In this document: positions 8,938 to 18,181 of the stretch, piece after piece
Layout of the letters: each line of letters starts with the position of its first letter
Numbering within the stretch: position 1 is the first letter of the stretch
Origin: Acetobacter oeni
GTDB taxonomy: Bacteria; Pseudomonadota; Alphaproteobacteria; Acetobacterales; Acetobacteraceae
Length of the DNA stretch: 64,000 nucleotides
Direction: 5' to 3'
Assembly (NCBI RefSeq): GCF_011516825.1
Contig: NZ_WOTA01000014.1
Coordinates: 33,704-97,703 of the forward strand
The notes under the pieces: generated by a model
The model's input: the letters and a program-made list of their open reading frames with translations, nothing else
Database searches by the model: none
Told to the model about the DNA's origin: nothing
Made by a program: the position numbers and the translations under genes

Positions 8938-9516
8938 GTGACGGCGAAAACCGGAACCAGGAAAACCTATCATCATGGAGATATGCAGGCTGCTCTTTTG
9001 CGCTCAGCCCGAACTCTGCTGGAGAAGGAAGGCATCACAGCTCTCCGCCTGCGCGCCATCACCCGTCATGCAGGTGTCTCACCTATGGCAGCCATGCCCC
9101 ATTTCGGTAACCTCACAGGTCTGCTCAGCACCTTAGCCGCTATCGGCTATGAGGAACTCGCTGATACGATGGAGCCTGTTATCACGCAGGATCATCACGC
9201 AATCGGAATGGCCTATGTGAACTTCGCCATTACCAGGCCCGGTCTCTTTACTCTCATGTTCCGCAGCGATGCTATCGACCGCAATCATCCCCGCCTCTCC
9301 GCTGCGCAGAACCGCACATCGGCAATGCTTACTCAGGTCGCCGAAACCTCCGGCCAGACTCAGGGGCCGCACACGCACACAGGCCTGAAAGCTGCCCTGT
9401 GGGGGAAAGTTCATGGTCTCGCTGTACTTGCCATCGACGGTCTTCTGGCTCCGTTGCTTCAGGACGAAACTTCATCCGAAACATTCGCAGAACTGATCAG
9501 TGATGCTCTCCGCTGA
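8938..9516 (+). CDS. TetR family transcriptional regulator (WHG-type C-terminal domain)
   Basis: 192 residues from GTG 8938, chosen because it follows the strong ribosome binding site GGGAGGAG; the longer open frame from 8842 would run through both operator palindromes. Residues 8-55 form the TetR helix-turn-helix (LRLRAITRHAGVSPMAAMPHF). The C-terminal region with FAITRPGLFTLMFRSD and ALWGKVHGLAVLAIDG fits the WHG-type ligand domain. It probably represses itself and the divergent lipase-like gene. The ligand is unknown. Confidence 0.88.
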   Translation: MTAKTGTRKTYHHGDMQAALLRSARTLLEKEGITALRLRAITRHAGVSPMAAMPHFGNLTGLLSTLAAIGYEELADTMEPVITQDHHAIGMAYVNFAITRPGLFTLMFRSDAIDRNHPRLSAAQNRTSAMLTQVAETSGQTQGPHTHTGLKAALWGKVHGLAVLAIDGLLAPLLQDETSSETFAELISDALR

Positions 9517-9631
9517 TGTCTTACGCGCCGGGAACATAACGCTCCTTCGGCTTCCTGAGCCGACACTTTCTGGCAGACCACAAAATGCTGCCTCGCTTTG
9601 TTTCAACTGTCAGGCAAAGCAAGGGGCCATT

Positions 9632-10378
9632 CTATCCCGTCAGCACGCGCGCGAGCGGCCCCAGATAGCTAGCCAGCTTCACTCTCACCGGCATCAGATA
9701 GACATTCCCGCCATCATCACGAATATCCCGAATGGATGTCTCAGCGAACGCAATGTTCGCCTCCAGCGTCGGCTCAAAATTCCGTGGGAACACGACATGA
9801 TTGGTTGTTTCCCAGTACGAACGTGATTTAGGGCCTATGACCGGAGAGAAACCCCAGAACACCTGCTCATCGCGCAGCCAGTCCCGGCACATATCCAGCA
9901 TCCGGCTGTCAAAAACAGGCTGTGTAAAAAACCCGCGCGCCCCCGCATCTTTCTTGCGATCAACATCTTCAAGCTCACGATAAGGCGCGCGCCGATAAGG
10001 ATCAAAGGCGGCATAAACACTCAGGTGTGGCGCCTCTCGCCGATATCGCCGGATAATAGTCTCTGATGTGTTCGGAAAGGTCCGGTGGTTCAGATCAGTC
10101 GGCGGATCACCCTGCACAACAAGAATTTCAGTCAGATCCGGCATTCCGACACCCGGAAGCGGTTTGCCCGGATCAATATCAATCGCTCGTATATGCGGAA
10201 TCACGGAACCGAACCGTCCGGAAATCTGCGCAGCCGCGTCCCAGCTTCGCAAATCAAAGCGCATCAGGTCAGGAATATTGATCGTGCTGATCCCGGGCAC
10301 ACAAGCACGCAGATCTTCCACTTCACGCTCAAGAGTTTCCGGATCTCGGGCAACCAGCTCTATGGAAACTCTATTCAT
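9632..10378 (-). CDS. Methylenetetrahydrofolate reductase family protein
   Basis: 248 residues, shorter than a standard MetF (about 290). The order of segments fits a MetF TIM barrel: an N-terminal ELVARDPETL strand, STINIPDL, PHIRAIDID, the LTEILVVQGDPPTD segment that resembles the GDPP motif of MetF, YAAFDPYR, and KKDAGARGFFTQPVFD, which corresponds to the flavin/folate-site K-x-x-x-G-A-x-x-x-x-T-Q-x-x-F motif. It may act in one-carbon metabolism, but the short length and missing C-terminal portion mean a divergent or partner-dependent activity is possible. A small unknown ORF lies just upstream on the same strand. Confidence 0.75.
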   Translation of the reverse strand: MNRVSIELVARDPETLEREVEDLRACVPGISTINIPDLMRFDLRSWDAAAQISGRFGSVIPHIRAIDIDPGKPLPGVGMPDLTEILVVQGDPPTDLNHRTFPNTSETIIRRYRREAPHLSVYAAFDPYRRAPYRELEDVDRKKDAGARGFFTQPVFDSRMLDMCRDWLRDEQVFWGFSPVIGPKSRSYWETTNHVVFPRNFEPTLEANIAFAETSIRDIRDDGGNVYLMPVRVKLASYLGPLARVLTG

Positions 10379-10464
10379 AGCACTTTATATCGCAATAATA
10401 CGGCCATATGACTGGCTTACCGCACAGACCGCACGAATAAAATCCCTCGTGCCTGAATTGTTTT

Positions 10465-10713
10465 TCAGGTCAGGGCGTCATCCGGCGTCGCACCAGGCAG
10501 TCTGCCAAACAATCGTCGGACCGGGCCGGACGCGATAGCACCCTTTCTGACCTGCGCGAAAGCAGCAGGCCGGATACGAATCACTTTCGCCGAAGCGGGC
10601 AGATGGCGCATGACTGGTCTGTCAGAATCATCGTGACCAGACGAAGACGTGTGATCACGTCCAAGATGCTGTTGCCAGGCCATAAGCTGCAGATACATAA
10701 TGACGCCGGACAT
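10465..10713 (-). CDS. Small hypothetical protein
   Basis: 82 residues from ATG 10713, which is preceded by a good ribosome binding site (AGGAG 13 bases upstream, then GGGG). The sequence starts MSGVIMYLQLMAWQQHLG, is rich in His/Asp/Arg in the middle and ends LPGATPDDALT. No family is recognised. It ends 86 bases upstream of the MetF-like gene on the same strand and could be co-transcribed. Supported mainly by its ribosome binding site. Confidence 0.4.
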   Translation of the reverse strand: MSGVIMYLQLMAWQQHLGRDHTSSSGHDDSDRPVMRHLPASAKVIRIRPAAFAQVRKGAIASGPVRRLFGRLPGATPDDALT

Positions 10714-10880
10714 ATCCCCTTCTCCTGTTCGCACGGTTGTAAACGTTACAACGTGTGACAGACACGAAAGGTTCCGCTGTCCGCTGCCGGTCAGATGATA
10801 TCTGAATAAGCATCGTGGAGCATCATTCCGGGTAAACTTTCGTTCGCCCGGCCCAGAATCCCTCTTTCTGTCAGAAACAC

Positions 10881-13325
10881 TCAGAACGACGTGGAAATTG
10901 TCCCCGTCATATTAAAGCGCGGCATGACATAAAACTGCGCTCCTGTTCCTGCCGACGACATAGTGCCGTTCAGCAACATCGTGGGATACAGATTCGTCGC
11001 AATACCTTTTGGCATGGTGCGCTCAATCGAACCTGTAATGTTATTGAAATTCAGACGAAACGTCGGAGATTTCACAAAACCGAATGGTCTGAAATGATAA
11101 CCGATCGCAATACTGTCAGACACAAAACCAGGCATCCGTTCATCACCTACCATCGTGACTGACTGCGAGCTGATATATTTGATCCCGACATTCCCAAAAA
11201 AATGGCTGTCATCATAAGCCAGATTAAACGACGCTGACACCTTCGGTGCCATGACAGCCTGCTTTCCTTTGGTGTGCATGTAAGTGTTAACCGTCTGACC
11301 TGCCGCATTTTCGTAGGAATACGGGACATTTGAATCCATGTGAGCATCAAGATACTCGAAGCCGAAAAACGGCGCCCAGTGATGCCACGGATGCGTGCTG
11401 AACTGCAGATCGAAACCACGCGCCGTCTGGTTACCGGCATTGATCAGACCCGTCTCATTAGCACCGATATAAGTGGTCAGCAGACGATTGGTGATTGCAT
11501 AGTTAAAGAACGACAGATCAGCAATAATGATCGGTCCGTTATAGCGGTACCCGATTTCTTCCTTGATAGAGTATTGATTTTTCTGCAACTGACCTGTGCT
11601 GTTGCCTACAAGGCTGGTCGGATCAGGCTGCCTGAAATCCCCTTCAGCATTCACATAAATCTGATGATGATCGTTAAACCGATAAGCAATCGACAAATGG
11701 GGCAGTGGCGCCGTGCTGTTTTCGCTCAGACGGCTTTTACCACTGCTACCGCCACTCCCTGTATTAAAGGAAGTTTTTTCCCAGTAATTTGTCATTGCAT
11801 ATTTAAAACCGGCATCAACAACAAGTTTATTATTCAGATATTTTGCTGTATCGCCGATGAAGAGCGAATGAATCTCGTAACCACCATCAATAGTTGTGTT
11901 CGCAGGCAGAAGAGAACCATTCGCCCCGACAGTAAATAAACGATAAGCCTGAGCGTTCGGGCTCGGGTTCGCACCATTCGCCATAGTCAGACTGGTCGGA
12001 AGACTAAAAACCGAATCGTTGTTTTCATACCAGTAGCCGACAAAGAAATGATTATGGCGATCAATGTCGACGCCAACTTTCGCTGTCACACCGACGATCG
12101 TATCGGCATTCTGCTGATAATAGGATGTCAGCTGAGATCCGGCTGCAACAGGGTTTCCCTGATAGTTGACATATTCTCCTGCGGCGGCTGTCCCACCGTC
12201 GGCGCCATCCCACCCACGTCCGAGATTGAAATAAGGATTCAAGTCAAACGTCACACGCCTGGAAATCACGATATGTTGCGGCGCGGACAGAAAAATCTGA
12301 TTCCAGTGATCGATATTATTCCGCCAGTAATTCCCGTTTTTCGGATCGGCGCTGCGCCCGTAGCCGTTCCCTGTATGCTTATAGTCGTAGAATTCAGAAG
12401 CTGTCGGATAATTATCGATTGTGAAGTCTTCATAATTCCATGACAGAAACAGATTATTCTGGCTTCCGTTGTCCCAGTTCTTCTGTAAGCCGTAATCAAT
12501 ATGATGCATGTCATTACTGCCGGCGCCCATCCATGAACGCGCGTGAGAATGACCATATGAGAGATAGCTGCTAACGCCCGTATTACCGATCTCGCCGCTC
12601 TCAAGCCGGATAAATTCGCGAGACAGATTGTTCGTACCGTAAGAGAAATCCATCATCCCGCCGGCTTTCGCTTCCGGCGTGTGAGTCCGCTCATCCATCA
12701 CACCCGCCGCCGCGGAAGTTGTCGGCAGATCGACCGAAGAACTGCCCGGAGTCACCGTCACGGATTCCACATCCTCCGACATCGCCGTCTCGTTCAGATA
12801 GTTGGCATTGGTCGTGGGCGCACCGTTCAGCATCAGTCCCATATCAAGATCGGTAAGACTACGGATCTCGATGGCGCCGCCCTGCATACCCGAGCTGTCC
12901 GGGCTGACGGCGTTCAGGCTGGGCGAAAGCTTCACCAGATCAAGCACCGTGCTCGTCGGGCTTTGCATGTTGATATAAGCTTTGGAAATCGTCTGGACAT
13001 TATGCGGTGCTGTCTCCACCCGCATCATTCCGCCTCCGCCTTCACGCGCATGGCGCGAGACCTGAACTGTAACGTCTTCACTCGTCTTCGCCTCTACATG
13101 ATCCGGATGGCGCCGGACAGCCGACGGCATTCCCTTCGCCGGGACATTTTTAGCAGAGGCAAGCGCTGGATGATGACCAAAACGATGCGGGCTTTTCGTC
13201 GCCGGGGCGGCAGAAGCTGAGGATGCCGCCCAGGCAAGCCCAGCCACACAGGCCAGACCGGAGGAACATTTCAGCACTGACCGGGCACAGATCCGCCGGC
13301 GACGAACCATCTTTATACCAACCAT
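10881..13325 (-). CDS. TonB-dependent outer-membrane receptor
   Basis: 814 residues. A long positively charged start is followed by a signal peptide (CVAGLAWAASSASAAPA, cleaved near residue 41), a possible TonB box (EDVTVQV near residue 83), a plug domain (QSPTSTVLDLVKLSPSLN, SVTVTPGSSS) and a 22-strand type barrel ending in a terminal phenylalanine (GTISTSF). It is a paralogue of the receptor at 58137-60575: both share QSPTxxVLxLV, a VTxSPGS-type segment, xxAKAGGxxDF and a REFIRxExGEIG segment. The substrate is unknown. No transport partner lies next to it; energy would come from ExbBD-TonB at 44.2-46.2 kb. Confidence 0.93.
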   Translation of the reverse strand: MVGIKMVRRRRICARSVLKCSSGLACVAGLAWAASSASAAPATKSPHRFGHHPALASAKNVPAKGMPSAVRRHPDHVEAKTSEDVTVQVSRHAREGGGGMMRVETAPHNVQTISKAYINMQSPTSTVLDLVKLSPSLNAVSPDSSGMQGGAIEIRSLTDLDMGLMLNGAPTTNANYLNETAMSEDVESVTVTPGSSSVDLPTTSAAAGVMDERTHTPEAKAGGMMDFSYGTNNLSREFIRLESGEIGNTGVSSYLSYGHSHARSWMGAGSNDMHHIDYGLQKNWDNGSQNNLFLSWNYEDFTIDNYPTASEFYDYKHTGNGYGRSADPKNGNYWRNNIDHWNQIFLSAPQHIVISRRVTFDLNPYFNLGRGWDGADGGTAAAGEYVNYQGNPVAAGSQLTSYYQQNADTIVGVTAKVGVDIDRHNHFFVGYWYENNDSVFSLPTSLTMANGANPSPNAQAYRLFTVGANGSLLPANTTIDGGYEIHSLFIGDTAKYLNNKLVVDAGFKYAMTNYWEKTSFNTGSGGSSGKSRLSENSTAPLPHLSIAYRFNDHHQIYVNAEGDFRQPDPTSLVGNSTGQLQKNQYSIKEEIGYRYNGPIIIADLSFFNYAITNRLLTTYIGANETGLINAGNQTARGFDLQFSTHPWHHWAPFFGFEYLDAHMDSNVPYSYENAAGQTVNTYMHTKGKQAVMAPKVSASFNLAYDDSHFFGNVGIKYISSQSVTMVGDERMPGFVSDSIAIGYHFRPFGFVKSPTFRLNFNNITGSIERTMPKGIATNLYPTMLLNGTMSSAGTGAQFYVMPRFNMTGTISTSF

Positions 13326-14523
13326 AAACCCCCCAGGGAGCGTGATGCTCGAATACCTGCATCATCCCCGGAACCATCCCCCCTCAGAAACGTTCCGGGT
13401 CAGAAATACAACCCGTAAATAAGCCTTACACAACGCCCGGGTCCGGATCAATCCGACTGAAAAACATTTGTTGCAAATCGATAAGGCGCTGTTGCATTTT
13501 AGCGTCAGTACTCCGCACGGCCTTCGACAGAGCCATATGATCAGGTAACACGTCCGACTTCTTCTCCACCTGCATCAATCTGTAATCCCCAGGATTACCC
13601 GACGTCAGCCATCCAGTGCTGACGCGCGCCCGAGCCTGAAGCCGTCATTCTCTGATCCGTCAGATCAAAGTCGCGCCATATGAGCCAAAATCCGACGCGT
13701 GCGTGACAGAACAGCCCCGGCGCCATAGTCACGCTTCGCAAATGATCAAAATATATATCCCCGCATGATCAACTGTGCTGGCCATGTTCAGAAACACGGC
13801 GTCACCTGTTATGCGTGACAACCGGATCTGCTGTTGCCCTTGAGTTGAAAACGCGCGGAATATTTAACTGATAGCATAGTTAGCTGAGAAACCCCGGATT
13901 CAACCATGCCGCATTGTGGATCTTCAGATTAATAAAGCAAAACGGAAACCGCTCGAATTATGATCACTACAATACCGAAACCTGTAACATGCTTTCACCC
14001 GAAGCTGACGCAGCAACTATCCGTCTCCGGTTGCATGCGTCCTGCCCGCACGATTTGACCTCTTCGTAATATTTTTAGAAGTGCTTATTTCATCAGATTA
14101 ATCTGTCATATTCACAGCTGATTTTTAAAATAAGGAGCAATAATCGCGCAGATTTACGAAACCATGTTCATCTTGAAAAAAAACTGATATCCGTCGTAAA
14201 ACTGCTCCCGGCATAATCCGGATTTGTCTCCTCCTTTTTGCCGTATCTGCTACGTCAACCCTCAAAGATCCGGGCGCACTGCGTACTACAATACGAAGAG
14301 GCTAAGGCATGCCAGGCTGATGCCGTGGCGCGATCTTACGTTAGAATATAAAGCTTTCAATGAGGGAGCATTGTGGAAACGTTTCTTTCCACATCGGGTA
14401 AAGAATGCTCTACAGATAAGGGGTTGACGCGGCAGAAAAAGCAATAAAACCGACCGCGCGCAGCCAGCGAAAAGACAAAGGCGATCAGATGGTCGCCTCA
14501 TTTGCGTCAGGAGAACAAATCTG
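13326..14523. other. 1.2 kb gene-poor region, possible transposase remnant
   Basis: No convincing gene is seen in this stretch upstream of both the TonB receptor (minus) and acsA (plus). It holds a 7-bp perfect hairpin at 13582-13598 and AT-rich patches around 13740-13930 and 14060-14190. At about 14311-14424 (plus) a short frame with PWRDLTLEYKAF and EGALWKRFFPH resembles pieces of IS5-type transposases, suggesting a decayed insertion element, but this rests on two short matches. Confidence 0.35.
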
Positions 14524-16479
14524 GTGACCGACATTCCGGACCGTCCGGCCATCCGCACCCTCATTGATGTCGATCCGGCCAAAGCACAACAGGTCGCGGT
14601 CCTGCGCGCCCAGGCGGCTTCCGATCCCGAAAGCTTCTGGCTGGATCAGGCTCGGCGAATAGAGTGGGCCACCTTCCCCACAACAGCGTCCAACGCAACC
14701 TTTGATGGCGATGTCTCCATCCGCTGGTTCGAGGACGGCGTCCTCAACGCCTCCGTCAGTTGCCTCGACCGGCATCTCTCCACACGCGGCGATGAAGCCG
14801 CTCTGATCTGGCAGGCGGACGACACCGCCGTCTCCCGCACTCTGACATTCCGGGACCTGCATGCGGAAGTCTGCCGCCTTGCCAACGCACTTCGCAGCCT
14901 TGGCGTGAAACGTGGCGACCGTGTCGCCATCCACCTTCCCATGGTCGTGGAAGGCATTGCCTCTATGCTTGCCTGCGCCCGCATCGGTGCCGTGCATGTC
15001 GTCCTGTTTGGTGGCTTTTCGCCAGAAGGCATCGCCGAACGCCTGATCGACAGTGGGGCCGTCACCGTCATCACCTGTGATACCAGCCGCCGTGGCGCCA
15101 AACGAATCCAGCATAAAACAAGCATTGATGCCGCGCTGAAACAGGCAGGCACCATCTGCTCCGTACGGAACATCATCGTCGTCACGGTCACAGGCGACAC
15201 CATACCAATGACTGAAGGACGCGACCACCGCTACGACGTTCTCGTCCCGCAGCAATCCCCGGCCTGTGAACCGGAAAAGATGCGCGCCGAGGACATACTC
15301 TTCCTGCTCTACACCTCCGGCAGCACCGGCAAACCGAAAGCCATGGTCCACACCACCGGCGGCTACATGGTCTGGGCTGCCTGCACCACGGACTGGGCGC
15401 TTTCGCTGAAACCGCAGGATGTCCACTGGTGCACTGCTGATATTGCCTGGATCACCGGTCACACCTACGTCGTCTACGGTCCGTTTGCCACCGGCGCTAC
15501 AACCGTAATTTACGAAGGCATGCTCGGCTGGCCACAACCTGGCCGCTGGTGGGAGATCATTGACCGCTATCAGGTTGCCTGCCTTTATACCGCCCCCACC
15601 GCCATCCGTGCCCTGATCCGCGAAGGCGATGCCGTCCCGGAACGGTATTCGCTGGCGTCCCTGCGTCGCCTGGCCTGCGCCGGCGAACCCATCAGTCCGG
15701 ACGCCTGGGAATGGTTCTATAATGTTGTCGGCCATCAACGCTGTCCTGTTGCCGATATGTGGTGGCAGACAGAAACCGGCGGTGGCATGCTCTGCCTGAT
15801 CCCCGACGCCCAGCCCATGAAGCCCGGATGGGCCACCACTCCCCTGCCCGGCCTGAACGCTGTTCTCACAACCGAAAAAGGCGAAACCATTCCGGACGGT
15901 CCCGCCGAAGGTGCTTTATGCTTCACCACCTCATGGCCTGGTCAGGCCCGGACAATATGGGATGACCACAAGAGGTTTCGCGAAACCTGTTTCACTTTCA
16001 GTCCTGGAAAATACTTTGCCGGAGACGGCGCCCGTCGCGATGAAAACGGTTACTACATGATCACAGGTCGCATGGACGACGTGATTAACGTCTCCGGTCA
16101 CCGCATCGGCACTGCCGAAATCGAGGATGCCGTCGCCACCTGCCACGCCATCTCCGAAGCTGCTGCTGTCGGCATAAACCACGATCTGAAAGGCCAGGGG
16201 ATCGTTGTATTTGTCGTAGCGCGCAGCAGCAAAACCGCCCCGTCAGTTGCTTTACTATCCGGCATTATCGCTGACCGTGTCGGTCGTTACGCAGCGCCCG
16301 AACTTATCTATATTGTGAGTGACATCCCGAAAACGCGATCAGGAAAAATCGTCCGCCGGGTACTACGAAAAATAGCATCCGGAGAAACAGAAAATCTTGG
16401 CGACCTGTCTTCTCTTGCCGATCCTGCGGTAGTACCGGCTCTGATTAAAGCCGTCACAGAACAAAATGCCGACACATGA
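14524..16479 (+). CDS. acsA: Acetyl-CoA synthetase
   Basis: 651 residues, the normal length of AMP-forming acetyl-CoA synthetase, which activates acetate through acetyl-AMP in the cytoplasm. Clear family motifs: LLYTSGSTGKPKAMVHT (ATP-binding A3 motif), DIAWITGHTYVVYGP, the substrate-site WWQTETGG, GRMDDVINVSGHRIGTAEIE (A8) and a C-terminal TRSGKIVRRVLRKIA holding the catalytic lysine that is commonly regulated by acetylation. Start is GTG 14524, with AGGAG 11 bases upstream. It allows acetate assimilation or overoxidation, fitting an acetic acid bacterium. It stands as a single transcription unit. Confidence 0.97.
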   Translation: MTDIPDRPAIRTLIDVDPAKAQQVAVLRAQAASDPESFWLDQARRIEWATFPTTASNATFDGDVSIRWFEDGVLNASVSCLDRHLSTRGDEAALIWQADDTAVSRTLTFRDLHAEVCRLANALRSLGVKRGDRVAIHLPMVVEGIASMLACARIGAVHVVLFGGFSPEGIAERLIDSGAVTVITCDTSRRGAKRIQHKTSIDAALKQAGTICSVRNIIVVTVTGDTIPMTEGRDHRYDVLVPQQSPACEPEKMRAEDILFLLYTSGSTGKPKAMVHTTGGYMVWAACTTDWALSLKPQDVHWCTADIAWITGHTYVVYGPFATGATTVIYEGMLGWPQPGRWWEIIDRYQVACLYTAPTAIRALIREGDAVPERYSLASLRRLACAGEPISPDAWEWFYNVVGHQRCPVADMWWQTETGGGMLCLIPDAQPMKPGWATTPLPGLNAVLTTEKGETIPDGPAEGALCFTTSWPGQARTIWDDHKRFRETCFTFSPGKYFAGDGARRDENGYYMITGRMDDVINVSGHRIGTAEIEDAVATCHAISEAAAVGINHDLKGQGIVVFVVARSSKTAPSVALLSGIIADRVGRYAAPELIYIVSDIPKTRSGKIVRRVLRKIASGETENLGDLSSLADPAVVPALIKAVTEQNADT

Positions 16480-16590
16480 CGGCACACTTGGAGTCTGCCA
16501 TACAATGTTTCTGTTTGTTACGCCACTCTTAACGTCTTCTCAACGGCTAAAATGAGAAAATAGGGATGTTCCAGCAACAGGAGTAATCCC

Positions 16591-16848
16591 ATGTCGTCTT
16601 CCATCTCCGGCCTTTCCGGTACATCATCAGTATCCAGCCTGTTCGATTCGTCGTCCGCAAGCTCATCTTCTTCTTCGAGCAGTTCTTCTGCCTCTTCCAC
16701 AGACACAACAACGCAGACGATCAACAGCAATGGCACCATTACAATTACCGTGACAGATGCTTCTGGTAACGTCGTCTCGACAACGACAGAAGGCAGCCCA
16801 AGCACCGCCAGCAACGCGGACGACGGTTCACTCGACACCTTTGCTTAA
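16591..16848 (+). CDS. Small serine-rich low-complexity protein
   Basis: 85 residues, preceded by the ribosome binding site CAGGAG 9 bases before ATG 16591. Residues 20-37 are almost pure serine, followed by a Thr-rich beta-like stretch (TTQTINSNGTITITVTDASG) and an acidic end (DDGSLDTF). No signal peptide or membrane segment is seen. An antisense open frame covers the same bases but has no ribosome binding site and reads as Glu/Leu repeats, a mirror of the serine codons. Function unknown; the composition suggests a disordered or surface/matrix-type peptide. Confidence 0.65.
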   Translation: MSSSISGLSGTSSVSSLFDSSSASSSSSSSSSSASSTDTTTQTINSNGTITITVTDASGNVVSTTTEGSPSTASNADDGSLDTFA

Positions 16849-17398
16849 CCGTTCCCGGGCCAGGTATTGCTGCCTGACCCGCATTCACCATATAATATTC
16901 ACAGATAATCAGAGAATATTATATAGATGATCTCCAAGTTTTCATCGTGATTACAATGCAACCAAATCCAAATTTTGCTTGACAACTCTAAATAATAACC
17001 AACACAATCACAATAAAAATTACTTACCATGAGAAAATAAATAATTATATTTTTTAACTGTGCTAAATAATTTGTTTTTGTATTTATATAATTAGGATAT
17101 CAATTACTAAACAACAAAAATATTATTTACAATCACTAGTTAATGTAAATAATTACAAATCTACGCTTATGCAAATTTATTGAGTTGCAGATCAATTAAC
17201 AACCATCAGAAATTCACAGCATATCCGGGCAGAGTTCAACGAACACCCAGCTTTCAGGCATGAATTCACTTAAGCCCGACAGTCTTATTCACTACCCTGA
17301 TATTTATAGGCATAGTCAGCGTCCACTTCAGGTAGTCTGTCTGCCCGAAACAGGATAACAATCCAAAAAATCAGATTCATTTCTGTTCCCATCTTCAA
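16849..17398. other. AT-rich non-coding island
   Basis: No gene is seen in 550 bases. Positions 16890-17210 are strikingly AT-rich against the GC-rich surroundings. It contains a hairpin-like GGGCCAGG/CCTGACCC pair just after the serine-rich gene (about 16857-16880, one mismatch) that may end its transcript, and a perfect 10-bp inverted repeat at 16891-16923. The stretch lies beyond the 3' end of the cobalamin operon on the other strand. Confidence 0.6.
16891..16923. repeat. AT-rich inverted repeat
   Basis: Perfect 10-bp inverted repeat TATAATATTC (16891-16900) and GAATATTATA (16914-16923) with a 13-base spacer, at the left edge of the AT-rich island. Confidence 0.5.
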
Positions 17399-18181
17399 TT
17401 ACCGGATCGCGTCCCCGTCAGTACGTAACAGGCTCCAGGGGATAACTGCCCCGTCAAGCCGTCTCACATCCACATTGTAAACAGCGCGCATTGCCGCATC
17501 AGTCATGATGTCTGCCGGTATCCCGCATCCAACAATGCGTCCTTCGTCCAGCAAAACGACCCGATCACAAAAGCGGGCCGCAAGCGTCAGGTCATGCAGA
17601 ACAACCATCACGCCCGTTCCCTTACGCGCCAGATCACGAAACAGGGTCATCACGGACAGAGCGTGAGCAGGATCGAGCGCCGCAATCGGCTCGTCTGCAA
17701 TCAGGTATGGAGTCTCTGACGCCAGTGCCCGAGCCAGCAAGACACGCGCCAGTTCCCCGCCAGAGAGCGCGGAAGCGGGACGATTCTTCAGCATTTCCGT
17801 GCCTGTTTCGGCCATCGCACGAAGAATAGCAGCCCGATTCGCCAGATCACAGCCGAATGGCAAGCGTCCAAGAGAAATCAGATCATATACAGACATGGGC
17901 GGCGGCCTGCCTCCATTCTGAGGCACAAAGGCAATATGTCGGGCACGCCGGTTTGGTGAGATCGCGGCAAAAGCCACATTATCCAGTGTAACGCGCCCGG
18001 TATCAGGCAGCCGAAGACCCGCCATTACACGCAGAAACGTACTCTTTCCCGCGCCGTTCGGTCCGATCAGCCCCAGCACTTCACCTTTCCGCGCTTCCAG
18101 CGAAACATCTTTTAATACATCCAGCTTACCAAGGCGGACACATATCCCCGAAGCACGTAGCGCACCTGTCTCCCGACTCAT
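17399..18181 (-). CDS. btuD: ABC transporter ATP-binding protein, cobalamin/iron-complex type
   Basis: 260-residue ATPase of the FecE/BtuD family that drives import through the inner membrane. Walker A GPNGAGKST (about residues 38-46), the Q-loop PQNGGRPPP, signature LSGGELARV, Walker B YLIADEPIAALD and the switch histidine in VVLHDLTLA are all intact. It overlaps the permease gene by 4 bases and is the last gene of the operon that begins with the riboswitch-controlled receptor. The assignment to cobalamin rests on that riboswitch; on its own sequence an iron-complex role would be equally possible. Confidence 0.88.
   Translation of the reverse strand: MSRETGALRASGICVRLGKLDVLKDVSLEARKGEVLGLIGPNGAGKSTFLRVMAGLRLPDTGRVTLDNVAFAAISPNRRARHIAFVPQNGGRPPPMSVYDLISLGRLPFGCDLANRAAILRAMAETGTEMLKNRPASALSGGELARVLLARALASETPYLIADEPIAALDPAHALSVMTLFRDLARKGTGVMVVLHDLTLAARFCDRVVLLDEGRIVGCGIPADIMTDAAMRAVYNVDVRRLDGAVIPWSLLRTDGDAIR

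Noticed and set aside
14485..15738. 417-codon minus-strand open frame opposite acsA
   Set aside because: Shadow of a fully conserved acetyl-CoA synthetase gene.
16518..16838. Antisense open frame over the serine-rich gene, reading Glu/Leu repeats
   Set aside because: It has no ribosome binding site and its repeats are the mirror of serine codons on the plus strand, where a good ribosome binding site exists.
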